NCBI RefSeq assembly: GCF_943373825.1
Contig: NZ_CALSBP010000002.1
Location: 1,663,501 to 1,727,500, forward strand
DNA: 64,000 bases
DNA from: Aquimarina spinulae
Lineage (GTDB): Bacteria > Bacteroidota > Bacteroidia > Flavobacteriales > Flavobacteriaceae
Direction of reading: 5' to 3'
Shown here in pieces: positions 28,401-37,532 of this stretch (within the stretch, counting starts at the first letter, position 1; the number at the start of each line of letters is the position of its first letter). The notes beneath the pieces were generated by a model. The model was not told where the DNA came from, ran no database searches, and worked only from the letters and a program-made list of their open reading frames with translations. The translations under genes and the position numbers were made by a program.

Positions 28401-28545
28401 CTTTTTCAATCACATTCACCCCAACTAGTGGTACCCCGTCTTCACCCGTTACAATACCAGAAACGGTTTTTTTACTTTGTGCTAATGTTACATTACTTGA
28501 CAAACACAACACAATTGTTAAAAAAATCAGTAATTTATCAATCAT
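25432..28545 (-). CDS. SusC/RagA-type TonB-dependent oligosaccharide transporter
   Basis: Outer-membrane TonB-dependent channel of 1037 residues. A signal peptide (IFLTIVLCLSSNVTLAQS) is followed by a carboxypeptidase-D regulatory-like domain (SGIVTGEDGVPLVGVNVIEK), the SusC-specific LGEVVVTALGIKRARKSLGY, a plug (LRGNSSLTGDNQPLIVVDGI, GAAAALYGSRAGNGVILITT) and a barrel ending in ILNVSVSF. Paired with the SusD lipoprotein behind it. With the surrounding mannosidases and hexosaminidase, the cargo is probably an N-glycan oligosaccharide or glyco-asparagine. No anti-sigma interaction domain is evident. Confidence 0.93.
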   Translation of the reverse strand: MIDKLLIFLTIVLCLSSNVTLAQSKKTVSGIVTGEDGVPLVGVNVIEKGTSNGTSTDFDGNYTVVVSDPSGILIFSSLGFVEKEIPMNGQSEIKVSLIEDTEQLGEVVVTALGIKRARKSLGYSVQEVKGADVLEARENNLANSISGKVAGLQIVRGSNGPAGSSKIVLRGNSSLTGDNQPLIVVDGIPMNNFTGATENDFFNPSQDLGNGLGDLNPEDIESISVLKGGAAAALYGSRAGNGVILITTKTGKSKQGLGITFSATTGFQSIFLKPEFQNSYGQGTNGVFENQSVSSWGPKIEGQSVEDWEGKQVTLKAYDNLDHYYNGGFNQTYSISFQQQVTDATSVYSSINFLNDDSNIPGATLERLNLLTRAVSKFGKENKWTTDVKVQYTNLKAENRPLNGTNISNPYRTVALLPRSLNIAEFEMHTDQSNNMRWFLDTNAVNPYWSTEKNLSEDSRDRFLLNGSLKYEMTDWLSAEIKAGADLYTTNAESKLYSGSPLSDTGRYSLGKNTFIEKNYSALLTASKNNIVGEFGGVLTLGGNLMSNRVSGLSSNSGDLEVPNLFSLNNGINNATIEQIFSEKKINSLYGSLQLNYGGYFFVEATGRNDWSSTLSKANRSFFYPSISTSLVFTEMFNELPAWLNFSKIRASYASVGNDLDAYKLYNFYTIGSDPNDNTTATSGDVLFNSDVKNELIKTLEVGFEGRFFNSRLAIDFAWYKSNATNQLIEIPLDPLSGFNSEIINAGDIQNEGYELGISGKILDNLKGFSWDANLNYSTNENTIQELTDEVTKYRLGGFDNLSILAFKGGGYGEIWGTKYRRVEDPSDANFGKIIVDGDGLPLATEESFNLGNQQPDAMIGFSNTFTYKNISLGFLIDARLGGEIFSGTNLALQESGNAAVTVVNGERQDILVDGVVDDGSGNFTTNTVAVSPENYWTAITGRSGNLGISEANIYDATNIRLRNVNLRYSLPSKWLEKIEIQKMTLGISANNVWMIKSHLNGVDPESVYATSTNATGFESLSSPTTRSIILNVSVSF

Positions 28546-29006
28546 ACTATCTTCTTTTAGTTAATTTATTTCTATATCGACAGTACAAATGTTACTCTAA
28601 TGTTAATTTTTTATATAAATTTTTCGATCAATGACAACTCAAAAAGGTTAGATAACATCGAATTGATTCATAAAATTTTGTAGATATTGACAAATCAATC
28701 GTTTTCAAATCATACCATTTTTATATTATAGTTTCTCATGCAGTCATTTCTATATTTAATATGGTCATTATCCAATGATATAAAAACCAAATTGAATTAA
28801 TACTTTTCATGTTTTGTATCAAATAGTAAGCTAGTTTATCTTTACTATGAAGTGATTTAAGCTTTTTTCAATTCGCTATAAAAATACTTTTTTCACCCAA
28901 TTTTTGCGTTTTCCTTACTCTGTAGCGCTGCTATGAAGTGCAAAAACACTTTAATTGATCAAAAACAATTATTTCTCGCCAGAATCAAAAAAGTCTTAAA
29001 TCACTT
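28546..29006. other. Gap between susC and the GH92 genes, with terminal inverted repeats
   Basis: About 460 bases, no gene. It should hold the susC promoter in its left part. Bases 28849-28868 are an inverted match of 28987-29007: GAAGTGATTTAAG plus C-T6 against A6-G, one extra T, and CTTAAATCACTTC. The 159-base unit looks like a small non-autonomous mobile element or a long-range hairpin; TAT is found on both outer sides. Confidence 0.45.
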
Positions 29007-29007
29007 C
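28849..29007. repeat. Inverted-repeat bounded unit (MITE-like)
   Basis: 20-base arms that match at 20 positions with one inserted base, 118 bases apart, too far for a terminator. The right arm touches the stop codon of the GH92 gene. Flanking TAT on both sides could be a target duplication. No coding capacity inside. No second copy was noticed in the window. Confidence 0.35.
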
Positions 29008-31313
29008 TATTTCAAAACAAACTGTAATCTTCCTTTATTAATTAATTCCTGATGTGAGATAAAATAATCCTGATATTCTTTATCATTTACCAATATGGCA
29101 TTAATAAAAGCTTCTTTTTCAGGGGTAGTAGAGGTGATTACGATCTTATCATTTTTATAATATTCCTTATCTAAATGAATCGTAATTTTTTCAAATTTTG
29201 GAGTACAAAACGTATATATGGGTTGGGCTGGTGAAACCGGGTATATCCCCATCATCGAAAATATAGCCCAGGCAGACATGGTGCCTGTATCATCATTTCC
29301 TGGCAACCCATCCGGAGTATTTTTATAATACGTTTCTAAGAGTTCATCGACTGTTTTTTGTGTTCTCCATTCTTCTCCTTTTATGTAATTAAACAAGAAG
29401 GGATATGCTATATCTGGCTCATTAGCCATGTCATATTGTTTATTGTCAAAAACTTTCTGCAATTGTTCTAAAAATGGTTGATCGCCTCCCATAAGTTTTT
29501 TTAATCCAGAGATATCGTGTGGAACCATAAAAGTATATTGCCATGCATTTCCTTCTATAAACCCAGGGTTTTTTACAAAATTAGCTCCGGTATCAGGGTT
29601 ATATGGAGATAGCCAACTTCCATCATCATTTTTAGGTCGTAATAAATTAAATTCTTTATCAAAAAGATTTCTGTATGTTAATGACCGCTTTGAAAAACGT
29701 AAATGATCTTCTTCTTTTCCCAGTTCTTTAGCTAATTGCGCTATGGCAAAATCTGTAATATTATATTCTTGTGTGGTAGATACCGATCCACTATTAGTTG
29801 TTTTTGTGGTGAGATATCCTTTTTCGATATAGTCTTTGATACCGGGACGCAGTGGGTTATCATCCAATTGATCTGCACTGTTAAGCATAGCTTTATATGC
29901 TTTTTCAACATCAAAATCCTTAATTCCCCTGAGATAAGTATCTGCAATAATAATTCCTGCAGGATCTCCAACCATAGTTGTTGTTTCTGTTGCATTTAAT
30001 TCCCACTTAGGTAGCCATCCTGTTTCATCATAAATCTGCAACATACTCTTGATCATATCTGATTGTTGTTTTGGATATACCAAACTCATCAATTGATGTA
30101 AATTCCTATAAGTATCCCAAAGTGAAAAAACAGTATAACGGGTTCCTTTTGTTTTTAAAGTCTCTCTGGTTTTCATTTTAGGGTATTCTCCATTTATATC
30201 ATTCAAGGTATTTGGATGTATAAGCGTATGATATAAGGCAGTATAGAATTTTACTTTATCCTCTTTTTTTCCTCCTTCTACTTCAATTTTTGATAAGTAT
30301 TGATTCCAGTTTTCCCTGGTTTCTTGTCTAATTTGATCAAAAGTTTTATCTAAAGTTTCTTTTTCCAGATTTTCTCTGGCATTCTCAATACTTACATACG
30401 AGATTCCTACTTTCATTTCTACTTGTGTAGGGGTTTCAAAATGATACTTCATATATCCTCCAATACTATCTCCTACTACCTCTTTTGTGTATCCTTTCTT
30501 TATTCTTTCTTTTCCATTATACCCCATCCACTGTGCTTCAACTCCTTTGTATTTCTTTGGCTTTTTCCACACTCCAAATTCGTCTGCTGGTCTTGAAAAT
30601 CGAGCTACAAAATACACTGGGTATGCTTCTTCTGGTTTATAGTAGCAAAATGACCCTACAGAACGTATTCCTTCTATTTCTGTTGAAGATACTATTTTGA
30701 TCATTCCTCCTTGCTCATTGGTAAGCCCTAATCCCAAATTGAGCATTATATTAGATTCTCCTTTTGGAAAAGTATATTTACTTACCCCTGTTCTGGTCGT
30801 AGCGGTTGTCTCTACTTTAATAGTATACTTATCCAGCATATTAGAATAATAGCCTACTTCTGCAATTTCATTAGAATACGTACTACCATATAAAGAATGA
30901 TCAGTTTCAATTGCTCCTGTGGTCGGCATTGCGAGAATCACACCCAATTCAGGACATCCTACTCCGCTAAGATTTACATGACTAAAACCTGTTAAATACT
31001 TATTTTCGTGAACATAAGGTGTAGAAAACCAACGGCTATCTTTTTCTAAAGGAAGATTTTGTTGTCCTGCCACATTAAAAGGGGATATACTTGCCATTCC
31101 TCGTACTGCAATTGGCCCTGGATTAGTTGTTCCAAAGTTTGAGGTTCCGATAAACGGGTTTACATACTTTGTCACATCAATTGATAGTTTTTCAGCACTA
31201 TTATTTTCTTTTGTCTCTTCTACTTTAGTTTTCTTTTGACAAGAGAAAAACAATAGAGCAGTTATTATCCATAGTTTCAAAAAATATATCTTTTTAAAAA
31301 TAATACTATTCAT
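29007..31313 (-). CDS. GH92 exo-alpha-mannosidase lipoprotein (1)
   Basis: Calcium-dependent inverting alpha-mannosidase, 768 residues, exported lipoprotein (WIITALLFFSCQKK, Cys25). GH92 features: N-terminal VTKYVNPFIGTSNFGTTNPG and FSHVNLSGVGCPELG, the central SLWDTYRNLHQLMSLVYP, and the catalytic-base region GNDDTGTMSAWAIFSMMGIY near residue 680. Enzymes of this family remove alpha-1,2, -1,3, -1,4 or -1,6 mannose from high-mannose N-glycans. This copy differs most from its paralogues in the GNDDTG motif (others have GDEDNG or GNEDCG), which points to a different linkage. It is the last gene before the susC gap. Confidence 0.92.
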   Translation of the reverse strand: MNSIIFKKIYFLKLWIITALLFFSCQKKTKVEETKENNSAEKLSIDVTKYVNPFIGTSNFGTTNPGPIAVRGMASISPFNVAGQQNLPLEKDSRWFSTPYVHENKYLTGFSHVNLSGVGCPELGVILAMPTTGAIETDHSLYGSTYSNEIAEVGYYSNMLDKYTIKVETTATTRTGVSKYTFPKGESNIMLNLGLGLTNEQGGMIKIVSSTEIEGIRSVGSFCYYKPEEAYPVYFVARFSRPADEFGVWKKPKKYKGVEAQWMGYNGKERIKKGYTKEVVGDSIGGYMKYHFETPTQVEMKVGISYVSIENARENLEKETLDKTFDQIRQETRENWNQYLSKIEVEGGKKEDKVKFYTALYHTLIHPNTLNDINGEYPKMKTRETLKTKGTRYTVFSLWDTYRNLHQLMSLVYPKQQSDMIKSMLQIYDETGWLPKWELNATETTTMVGDPAGIIIADTYLRGIKDFDVEKAYKAMLNSADQLDDNPLRPGIKDYIEKGYLTTKTTNSGSVSTTQEYNITDFAIAQLAKELGKEEDHLRFSKRSLTYRNLFDKEFNLLRPKNDDGSWLSPYNPDTGANFVKNPGFIEGNAWQYTFMVPHDISGLKKLMGGDQPFLEQLQKVFDNKQYDMANEPDIAYPFLFNYIKGEEWRTQKTVDELLETYYKNTPDGLPGNDDTGTMSAWAIFSMMGIYPVSPAQPIYTFCTPKFEKITIHLDKEYYKNDKIVITSTTPEKEAFINAILVNDKEYQDYFISHQELINKGRLQFVLK

Positions 31314-31359
31314 CTTCTCTTATTTTTATGTAATACCTGAAGGTCTATTTTAAATTAAT

Positions 31360-33696
31360 CTATTCCTTACTTAAAGAATAGGGAACTTCTTCATTTGAGT
31401 TGGCCCAGTCTTTATTTGGAGTATTTGTCATTTTGAAATCTAAACGACCCCCTTGCTGAATTGCTACATAATCCAAATAACTATTATGATATGTTTCTCC
31501 GTTTAACGAAGCTGATTGGATATAAACATTCTCCTGATTATTTTCTAGAGCATTAATTACAAATTCATTTCCATTTTCTAATGTAATTGTAGCTTTCTTA
31601 AACAATGGACTTCCTATTACATATTGGTTCACTCCCGGAGTAACCGGATAAAACCCTAAAGCACTAAAAACATACCAGGCAGAAGTTTGACCATTATCCT
31701 CATCTCCACAATACCCATCTGGTGTTGCAGAATACAGTTTAGTTAATACTTCTCGTATTTTTTCCTGAGTTTTATACGCAGCATTAGCATAATTGTAGAG
31801 GTAAATCATATGTTGGATAGGTTGATTTCCATGGGCATAGTTTCCCATATTTACAATTTGCATTTCTCTAATTTCATGGATTGTAAACCCATAATAGGAA
31901 GCATCGAATTCGGGCGGCATATTAAACACATGATCCAATTGTTTTTCAAATTCAGGTTTCCCTCCCATTAATTGAATCAGACCTTCTATGTCATGAAAAA
32001 CAGACCATGTATAATGCAAGCTATTGCCTTCGGTAAAGGCATCTCCCCATTTCAAAGGGTTAAAAGGGGATTGAAAACTACCATCTTCGTTCTTACCTCT
32101 CATTAATTTAGTAGTAGGATCGAACAAATTTTTATAGTTTTTAGATCGCTCATAGAATGTTTTCGCGATCTCTTTTTTTCCTAGTTTTTCTGCCATTTTA
32201 GCAATGGTAAAATCTGCATATGCATATTCTAAGGTTCTTGCTGCATTTTCGTTGATATTAACATCATATGGGACATATCCCAATTTATTATAATAATCAA
32301 TACCTTCTCTTCCTACAGAGCGGATTTCCTTGCCATTAGATAAGGGACGTCCTTCTGATGTTGTCGCATTTTTGAGGATCGCTTCGAATAAGGTTTCTAC
32401 ATCGATATTAGGGATTTCTTTTAAAAACGCGTCTGCTATTATTGGTGTTGAATTAGAGCCAATCATACAATCTCTATGTCCAGGGCTAGCCCATTCGGGA
32501 AGCCATCCCGATTCTTTATACGTATTGGCTAACCCTTCCATTATATGACTATTCAATTCTGGGTACATCATATTGAAGAATGGAAATACTGCTCTGAAAG
32601 TATCCCAAAATCCATTATCTGTAAACATATAACCTGGTAGCACTTTCCCATTATATGGACTATAATGTACTACCTCATTCTTTTCATTGAATTCATAGAA
32701 CTTCCTTGGAAAAAGTAATACTCTATATAAACAGGAATAAAAAGTTTTGATATGATCTAAATTATCATCTTCTATCCGAATTTTACTTAACTCTTTTTCC
32801 CAGGCCTTTTTGGCCTTTATTTGAGTCTGTTTGAATGTATCGTTTCCTATTTCCCGGTTTAAATTTAATTGTGCTTGTTCTGGACTAATAAAGGATGATG
32901 CTATTTTTACATGTACCGTTTCTCCTTTTTTAGTTTCAAAACCTATTATAGCCCCCACATGCTCCCCTTCATTTTCTTTTGAATTTTCTATCAATTTCCA
33001 ATCATCTCCCCAGGTATGATTTATTTCAAAATCTTTATCAAATTCGGCCACAAAATAATTGTGAAAATTATCTGGAACGCCTCCACTATTATTTCTACAA
33101 TACCCAATTATCTTACGTTCTTCTGGAATAATTTTTACCATAGAGCCTTTAAAAAAAGCATCCAGCATAATATAGGATTGTTTAGCTTCGGGGAAAGTGA
33201 ATTTAAAATGTGCTGCTCGCTCTGTAGGTGTAACTTCGGTTACCACATCATAATCTGCTAAATACACCTTGTAATGATATGGTTTTACGGCTTCTGCTTT
33301 ATGAGAGAACCAGGAGGCTCTTTCATCTTCTTTATACTTGAGATCTCCTGTTATGGCCATTACTGAAAATGCTGCATAATCATTGATCCATGGGCTTGGT
33401 TGATGCGTTTGTTTTATTCCTCTTATTTTGTTCTCATCATATTTATAAGTCCATCCATCTCCCATTTTTGAAGTCATGGGTGTCCAGAAATTCATTGCCC
33501 AGGGAGTAGCGATTGCAGGGTAAGTATTACCATTAGATAAGTCAAAAGCTGAGTCGGTTCCCATTAATGGGTTCACATAATCTACCAAACTCTGTGCTAG
33601 AACGGTTTCTTTACTTTCTGTCTTTTCTACATTTTGTTCTTTACAGGATAGTATTGATATCACTATCAGACAACTCCATATTCGTCTAGCTTTCAT
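31360..33696 (-). CDS. GH92 exo-alpha-mannosidase lipoprotein (2)
   Basis: 778 residues with signal and lipobox (WSCLIVISILSCKEQ, Cys18). GH92 motifs: LVDYVNPLMGTDSAFDLSNG, GYMFTDNGFWDTFRAVFPFF, AGNxxP-like WLPEWASPGHRDCMIGSNST, and the catalytic region GDEDNGQTSAWYVFSALGFY near residue 675. The substitution GTDSAFDLSNGNTYP in the N-terminal domain differs from the other three copies, which have GTD/GG-GxxYPGAT-type sequences. It lies 46 bases upstream of copy 1 in the same operon; a distinct mannose linkage specificity is likely. Confidence 0.92.
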   Translation of the reverse strand: MKARRIWSCLIVISILSCKEQNVEKTESKETVLAQSLVDYVNPLMGTDSAFDLSNGNTYPAIATPWAMNFWTPMTSKMGDGWTYKYDENKIRGIKQTHQPSPWINDYAAFSVMAITGDLKYKEDERASWFSHKAEAVKPYHYKVYLADYDVVTEVTPTERAAHFKFTFPEAKQSYIMLDAFFKGSMVKIIPEERKIIGYCRNNSGGVPDNFHNYFVAEFDKDFEINHTWGDDWKLIENSKENEGEHVGAIIGFETKKGETVHVKIASSFISPEQAQLNLNREIGNDTFKQTQIKAKKAWEKELSKIRIEDDNLDHIKTFYSCLYRVLLFPRKFYEFNEKNEVVHYSPYNGKVLPGYMFTDNGFWDTFRAVFPFFNMMYPELNSHIMEGLANTYKESGWLPEWASPGHRDCMIGSNSTPIIADAFLKEIPNIDVETLFEAILKNATTSEGRPLSNGKEIRSVGREGIDYYNKLGYVPYDVNINENAARTLEYAYADFTIAKMAEKLGKKEIAKTFYERSKNYKNLFDPTTKLMRGKNEDGSFQSPFNPLKWGDAFTEGNSLHYTWSVFHDIEGLIQLMGGKPEFEKQLDHVFNMPPEFDASYYGFTIHEIREMQIVNMGNYAHGNQPIQHMIYLYNYANAAYKTQEKIREVLTKLYSATPDGYCGDEDNGQTSAWYVFSALGFYPVTPGVNQYVIGSPLFKKATITLENGNEFVINALENNQENVYIQSASLNGETYHNSYLDYVAIQQGGRLDFKMTNTPNKDWANSNEEVPYSLSKE

Positions 33697-33738
33697 CTTT
33701 TATTTCTTTTATATATTAATCTGCTATATCATCTACTG

Positions 33739-35100
33739 TTAATTTAACTCTACAGCATTTCCATGTCCTCTATACAGTTTTAATTCTCCTTCTAATTCTA
33801 TCTCCAGAACGGTTACATAGGTATCTAAGTTTTCTTTTTTAGGGACTTCTATTCTTACAATTCCCGGAATATTGTTCCAGGACGCTCCTCCGTTTCGAAC
33901 AAAAGCTAATTCTTGATCTTTTCCGACTACTTTAATTGATTTTATTTTATTCTGAATTCCTTTTAAAGAGATATAATTTTTAGGCTCATCAAACAGGCAT
34001 AAATACAATTTTGTAGTATCCTTACTTAGTAGTGTAGGGCCATAAAAGTGACCATATGGCAATCCTGCTTTAGTGCCAAAAACAACTTTTTTATGAGTAT
34101 TAATCCAATTTCCTAGTACTTCTAATCGTTCTTCTTGTTCTTTAGGAATTGTTCCGTCTGGTTTCATTCCAATATTAAGTAGTAAGTTTCCTCCTGAAGC
34201 TATTACCTCAACAAAGGTTCTTATAATCTGGGAGAAAGGCTTATAGTTCGTATCCGAAGGAAAATACCCCCAATTATCATTCATGGTCATACAAAATTCC
34301 CATGGGCCTTTTGGCCTCACTACAGGAATCCCTTGTTCGGGAGTACTATAATCTCCATGTGTTTTTAAGCGAGAATTTACAATAGTTTTAGGGTTCCAGG
34401 ATAGTAATGAATCTTTTAAAGATTGTGCTCTCCATTCTTCACTCGATTTTTCCCAATCTCCATCAAACCAATATAAATCTGGTTGATATCGATTACTTAG
34501 CTCTTTTAATTGCCCTTTATAGAATCTAACAAAACGTTCCCATCTTGTTAGGTTCTCCAATCCTTTTTGAGGGTAGTCTTTGTTAGTATCTGGCCTGGGA
34601 AATACAACATCATAATCTGGATGCGACCAATCACATAAAGAATAGTATAATCCAACTTTTAATCCTTCATTTCTAAGTGCTTCTACATAAGGAGCTATTA
34701 AATCTCTATTTGCGGGTGTTTTTTCTTTAACATTTAGAGTACTGTATTGGGTATCCCACAGAGAAACTCCATCATGGTGTTTCGTAGTCATTACAGAATA
34801 TCTTGCTCCTATTTTTTTAAACAGTTTAGCCCATTTTACCGGATCATAATGCTTTGCTGTAAATCCATTGCCCTGCTTCATATACTCTTCATATGAGATT
34901 TTTTTGTGATATAATGACCAGGATTCCGCTATTCCATTCACGCCATAATATCCCCAGTGAATGAATACCCCTAGTTTGGCATCTTCAAACCAGGATAATC
35001 GTTCTTTTTCTGTTGGCTTTTCGTTTTGTGCAACTATCAGATTTCCGATACTCAACAAAACAAGCATGCAAATCGTTCTTATACATTTCATCTGATTCAT
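33739..35100 (-). CDS. GH29 alpha-L-fucosidase
   Basis: Retaining exo-fucosidase, 453 residues, exported (signal ICMLVLLSIGNLIVAQ). The catalytic barrel shows KLGVFIHWGYYGVNGIAESW, TTKHHDGVSLWDT (107-119) and the nucleophile Asp213 in PDLYWFDGDWEKSSEEW. A small C-terminal beta domain (from about 355) follows. In an N-glycan locus it would remove core alpha-1,6 or antennary alpha-1,3/1,4 fucose. Length is a little short compared with two-domain fucosidases that carry a CBM. Confidence 0.92.
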   Translation of the reverse strand: MNQMKCIRTICMLVLLSIGNLIVAQNEKPTEKERLSWFEDAKLGVFIHWGYYGVNGIAESWSLYHKKISYEEYMKQGNGFTAKHYDPVKWAKLFKKIGARYSVMTTKHHDGVSLWDTQYSTLNVKEKTPANRDLIAPYVEALRNEGLKVGLYYSLCDWSHPDYDVVFPRPDTNKDYPQKGLENLTRWERFVRFYKGQLKELSNRYQPDLYWFDGDWEKSSEEWRAQSLKDSLLSWNPKTIVNSRLKTHGDYSTPEQGIPVVRPKGPWEFCMTMNDNWGYFPSDTNYKPFSQIIRTFVEVIASGGNLLLNIGMKPDGTIPKEQEERLEVLGNWINTHKKVVFGTKAGLPYGHFYGPTLLSKDTTKLYLCLFDEPKNYISLKGIQNKIKSIKVVGKDQELAFVRNGGASWNNIPGIVRIEVPKKENLDTYVTVLEIELEGELKLYRGHGNAVELN

Positions 35101-35116
35101 TTTAAACCTCTAATTA

Positions 35117-37441
35117 TCAGTTAATTAAAATTTCATCTATAAATAGCCAGGTATCTCCTCCTCTTGGGTTTTCTTTTAAGTTTGTTATTTTCACTTTAAT
35201 GAATCTTGCTGTATGTTTTTCAACATTAATTTTAAAATCTTTTAATTCAATATTTGCATTATCAGCATAGAGTCGTTTTACTTCTCCTACTTTTTTAAAA
35301 TCTTTTCTATCTATTCCTGTAAACACTTCTATTGCAACCGGAAAATATATTCCCGGGCCTTGATGTTCCATTGATCCAACAATTACCTGATTTATGGTAT
35401 CTTCTTTTTTAAGATCTATAATAACTTCCATATCATCCTTTAACCATGCCTGCCATTGCCCATCCTGAAAATTTTTGGTTCCTCTTAAGGTATTTACCAA
35501 TGTAGATTTTCCTGTTCCAGTATATCGATCACTATATGGAATAATATATGCTACAGTACTAGCTACTCCTTTATGAAATACAATGGTATCCTGAAATACT
35601 TTACCAATCGGTTTGTTCTCTTTAAATATTGATGCCTTAACTATTGTAGTTTGGGTTAATATAATTGGTTTCTCATATTTAACAGGAGTATCCTCTAGTC
35701 TACTATCGTTTAACGCATATCGTATATCTGCATTAGTGTATTCGCTTTGTAGTGTTAACGAAACTGATTTCTTTTCTAAATTTGTCTCGACTTCTGGTCG
35801 TATTAGATACGAACTCTTTGCATAATTAATTCCTAAAAATTCATACCGCTGAAACATATTGGTCATTCTATTTGAAAAATCATCCCAATTTTTTTGATTT
35901 TTAGCACTCCATACTGCTTCTGACAAGGCTGCTAATCTTGGGTAAATCATATACTGGGAGTGTTCTTTGGTAGGGATATACTCTGACCATAAGTTTGCTT
36001 GCCCACCAAGCACATGCTCGGCTTCTTCTTCTGTCATTGAATCTACTACAGGATCAAATTGATATACTTTACTCAATGGTGTATACCCTCCTATTGCTAA
36101 TGGCTCTTCATTTTGTGGCCCTTGGTAATGATCAAAATAACAATGAGTTCCAGGTGTCATAACCACATCATGTCCTTGTGCTGCGGCTTCTAGCCCTCCT
36201 TTTACGCCTCTCCAACTCATCACAGTTGCATCTGGAGCTAATCCTCCTTCTAAAATCTCATCCCAACCTACTAATTTCTTACCATGAGAATTTATAAATT
36301 TCTCCATTCGTTTTACAAAATAGCTCTGTAATTCTTCTTCATTTTGTAATCCTTCTTCTACTATTCGTTTCTGACAGTTCTGGCATTTCTCCCAATTAGT
36401 TTTAGTCGCTTCATCTCCGCCTATATGTATATATTTTGAAGGAAATATTTCCATAACCTCAATTAATACATCTTCTAAAAAAGTAAACGTACTTTCTTTT
36501 CCTGCGCAGTATATATCTGTAATTGGCCAAACTCCACCTGAAGGTACTCCTATTGGATTTTCAAAACATGATAAATGTGGGTATGCGGCAATCGCACTAG
36601 ATATGTGAGCGGGCATTTCTATTTCGGGTATAACCTCTACATTTCTAGATTGTGCATATTTAACTATTTCTTTTAATTCTTCTTGAGTCAAAAAACCTCC
36701 ATAAGTCCCTTTATCTTCTGATTTTACAGGCAGCCTGGCATTCCAATGTAAATTCTCCTGATCTACTCTCCATGCTCCTACCTTTGTAAGTTTTGGATAT
36801 TTTTTTATCTCTATTCGCCATCCTTGATCATCAACCAGGTGCAGGTGTAACACATTCATCTTATGCATAGCTAAGCCATCAATTACCTCTTTGATGTATT
36901 CTTTATCAAAAAAATGACGAGAAATGTCCAACATTAGACCCCTCCACTTAAACCGGGGGCCGTCTTTAATTTCTAAATTCGGAATTTCCCAAGTTTTATT
37001 TTCTAATTTAGCTTTGCTTTCTATCTCGGGAGGTAGCAATTGACGTATTGTTTGTATTGCATATAAAAAACCAGATGAGCTACTTGCTTTGATTTCTATA
37101 TGATTATTATCTACTTTAAGGTTATATGTTTCTGGTTTACTGGTTTTGTCAATCGTAAAGGCTATATAATTCTTTTTGGGCTGTTCTTCTGTTATTATTA
37201 AATCCCATCCTTCTGCCGTTTTAAAGTTCTCTTTTAAGACATAAATCGGTTCTTTGGATATATCATTTGAAATAAAAAACTTAGTGTTTTCATTAAATTC
37301 GAATACTCCAGGATTAATTTTAACCATCTGTGGCTTTGGAGTGATTTTAATATCCTCTTCTGTATACATTCTCTCTTCATTGGTTTTACAACCTAATACC
37401 AATAGTAGAATGGCGATGAATATTGTGAGTTCTTTCATCAT
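35117..37441 (-). CDS. GH20 beta-N-acetylhexosaminidase lipoprotein
   Basis: Removes terminal beta-linked GlcNAc (or GalNAc) by substrate-assisted catalysis. I choose the tandem ATG at 37441/37438 because it puts a proper lipobox signal first (IFIAILLLVLGCK); the frame is open to an ATG at 37474. Domains: GH20b (about 30-150), GH20 catalytic barrel with GLMLDISRHFFDKEYIKEVI, LHLHLVDDQGWRIEIKKYPK and the catalytic Asp-Glu pair in YIHIGGDEATKTNWEKCQ, a chitobiase C-terminal-like domain and a carbohydrate-binding F5/8-type end (ARFIKVKITNLKENPRGGDT). Located 16 bases upstream of the fucosidase. Confidence 0.93.
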   Translation of the reverse strand: MMKELTIFIAILLLVLGCKTNEERMYTEEDIKITPKPQMVKINPGVFEFNENTKFFISNDISKEPIYVLKENFKTAEGWDLIITEEQPKKNYIAFTIDKTSKPETYNLKVDNNHIEIKASSSSGFLYAIQTIRQLLPPEIESKAKLENKTWEIPNLEIKDGPRFKWRGLMLDISRHFFDKEYIKEVIDGLAMHKMNVLHLHLVDDQGWRIEIKKYPKLTKVGAWRVDQENLHWNARLPVKSEDKGTYGGFLTQEELKEIVKYAQSRNVEVIPEIEMPAHISSAIAAYPHLSCFENPIGVPSGGVWPITDIYCAGKESTFTFLEDVLIEVMEIFPSKYIHIGGDEATKTNWEKCQNCQKRIVEEGLQNEEELQSYFVKRMEKFINSHGKKLVGWDEILEGGLAPDATVMSWRGVKGGLEAAAQGHDVVMTPGTHCYFDHYQGPQNEEPLAIGGYTPLSKVYQFDPVVDSMTEEEAEHVLGGQANLWSEYIPTKEHSQYMIYPRLAALSEAVWSAKNQKNWDDFSNRMTNMFQRYEFLGINYAKSSYLIRPEVETNLEKKSVSLTLQSEYTNADIRYALNDSRLEDTPVKYEKPIILTQTTIVKASIFKENKPIGKVFQDTIVFHKGVASTVAYIIPYSDRYTGTGKSTLVNTLRGTKNFQDGQWQAWLKDDMEVIIDLKKEDTINQVIVGSMEHQGPGIYFPVAIEVFTGIDRKDFKKVGEVKRLYADNANIELKDFKINVEKHTARFIKVKITNLKENPRGGDTWLFIDEILIN

Positions 37442-37532
37442 AATATGGTTTTTGTGTTGATTTAATCTGAACACCTTGTTATACTTATCTTTAATCGACC
37501 TGGGCTAGTATTATCTATAACCACCTTCATTT

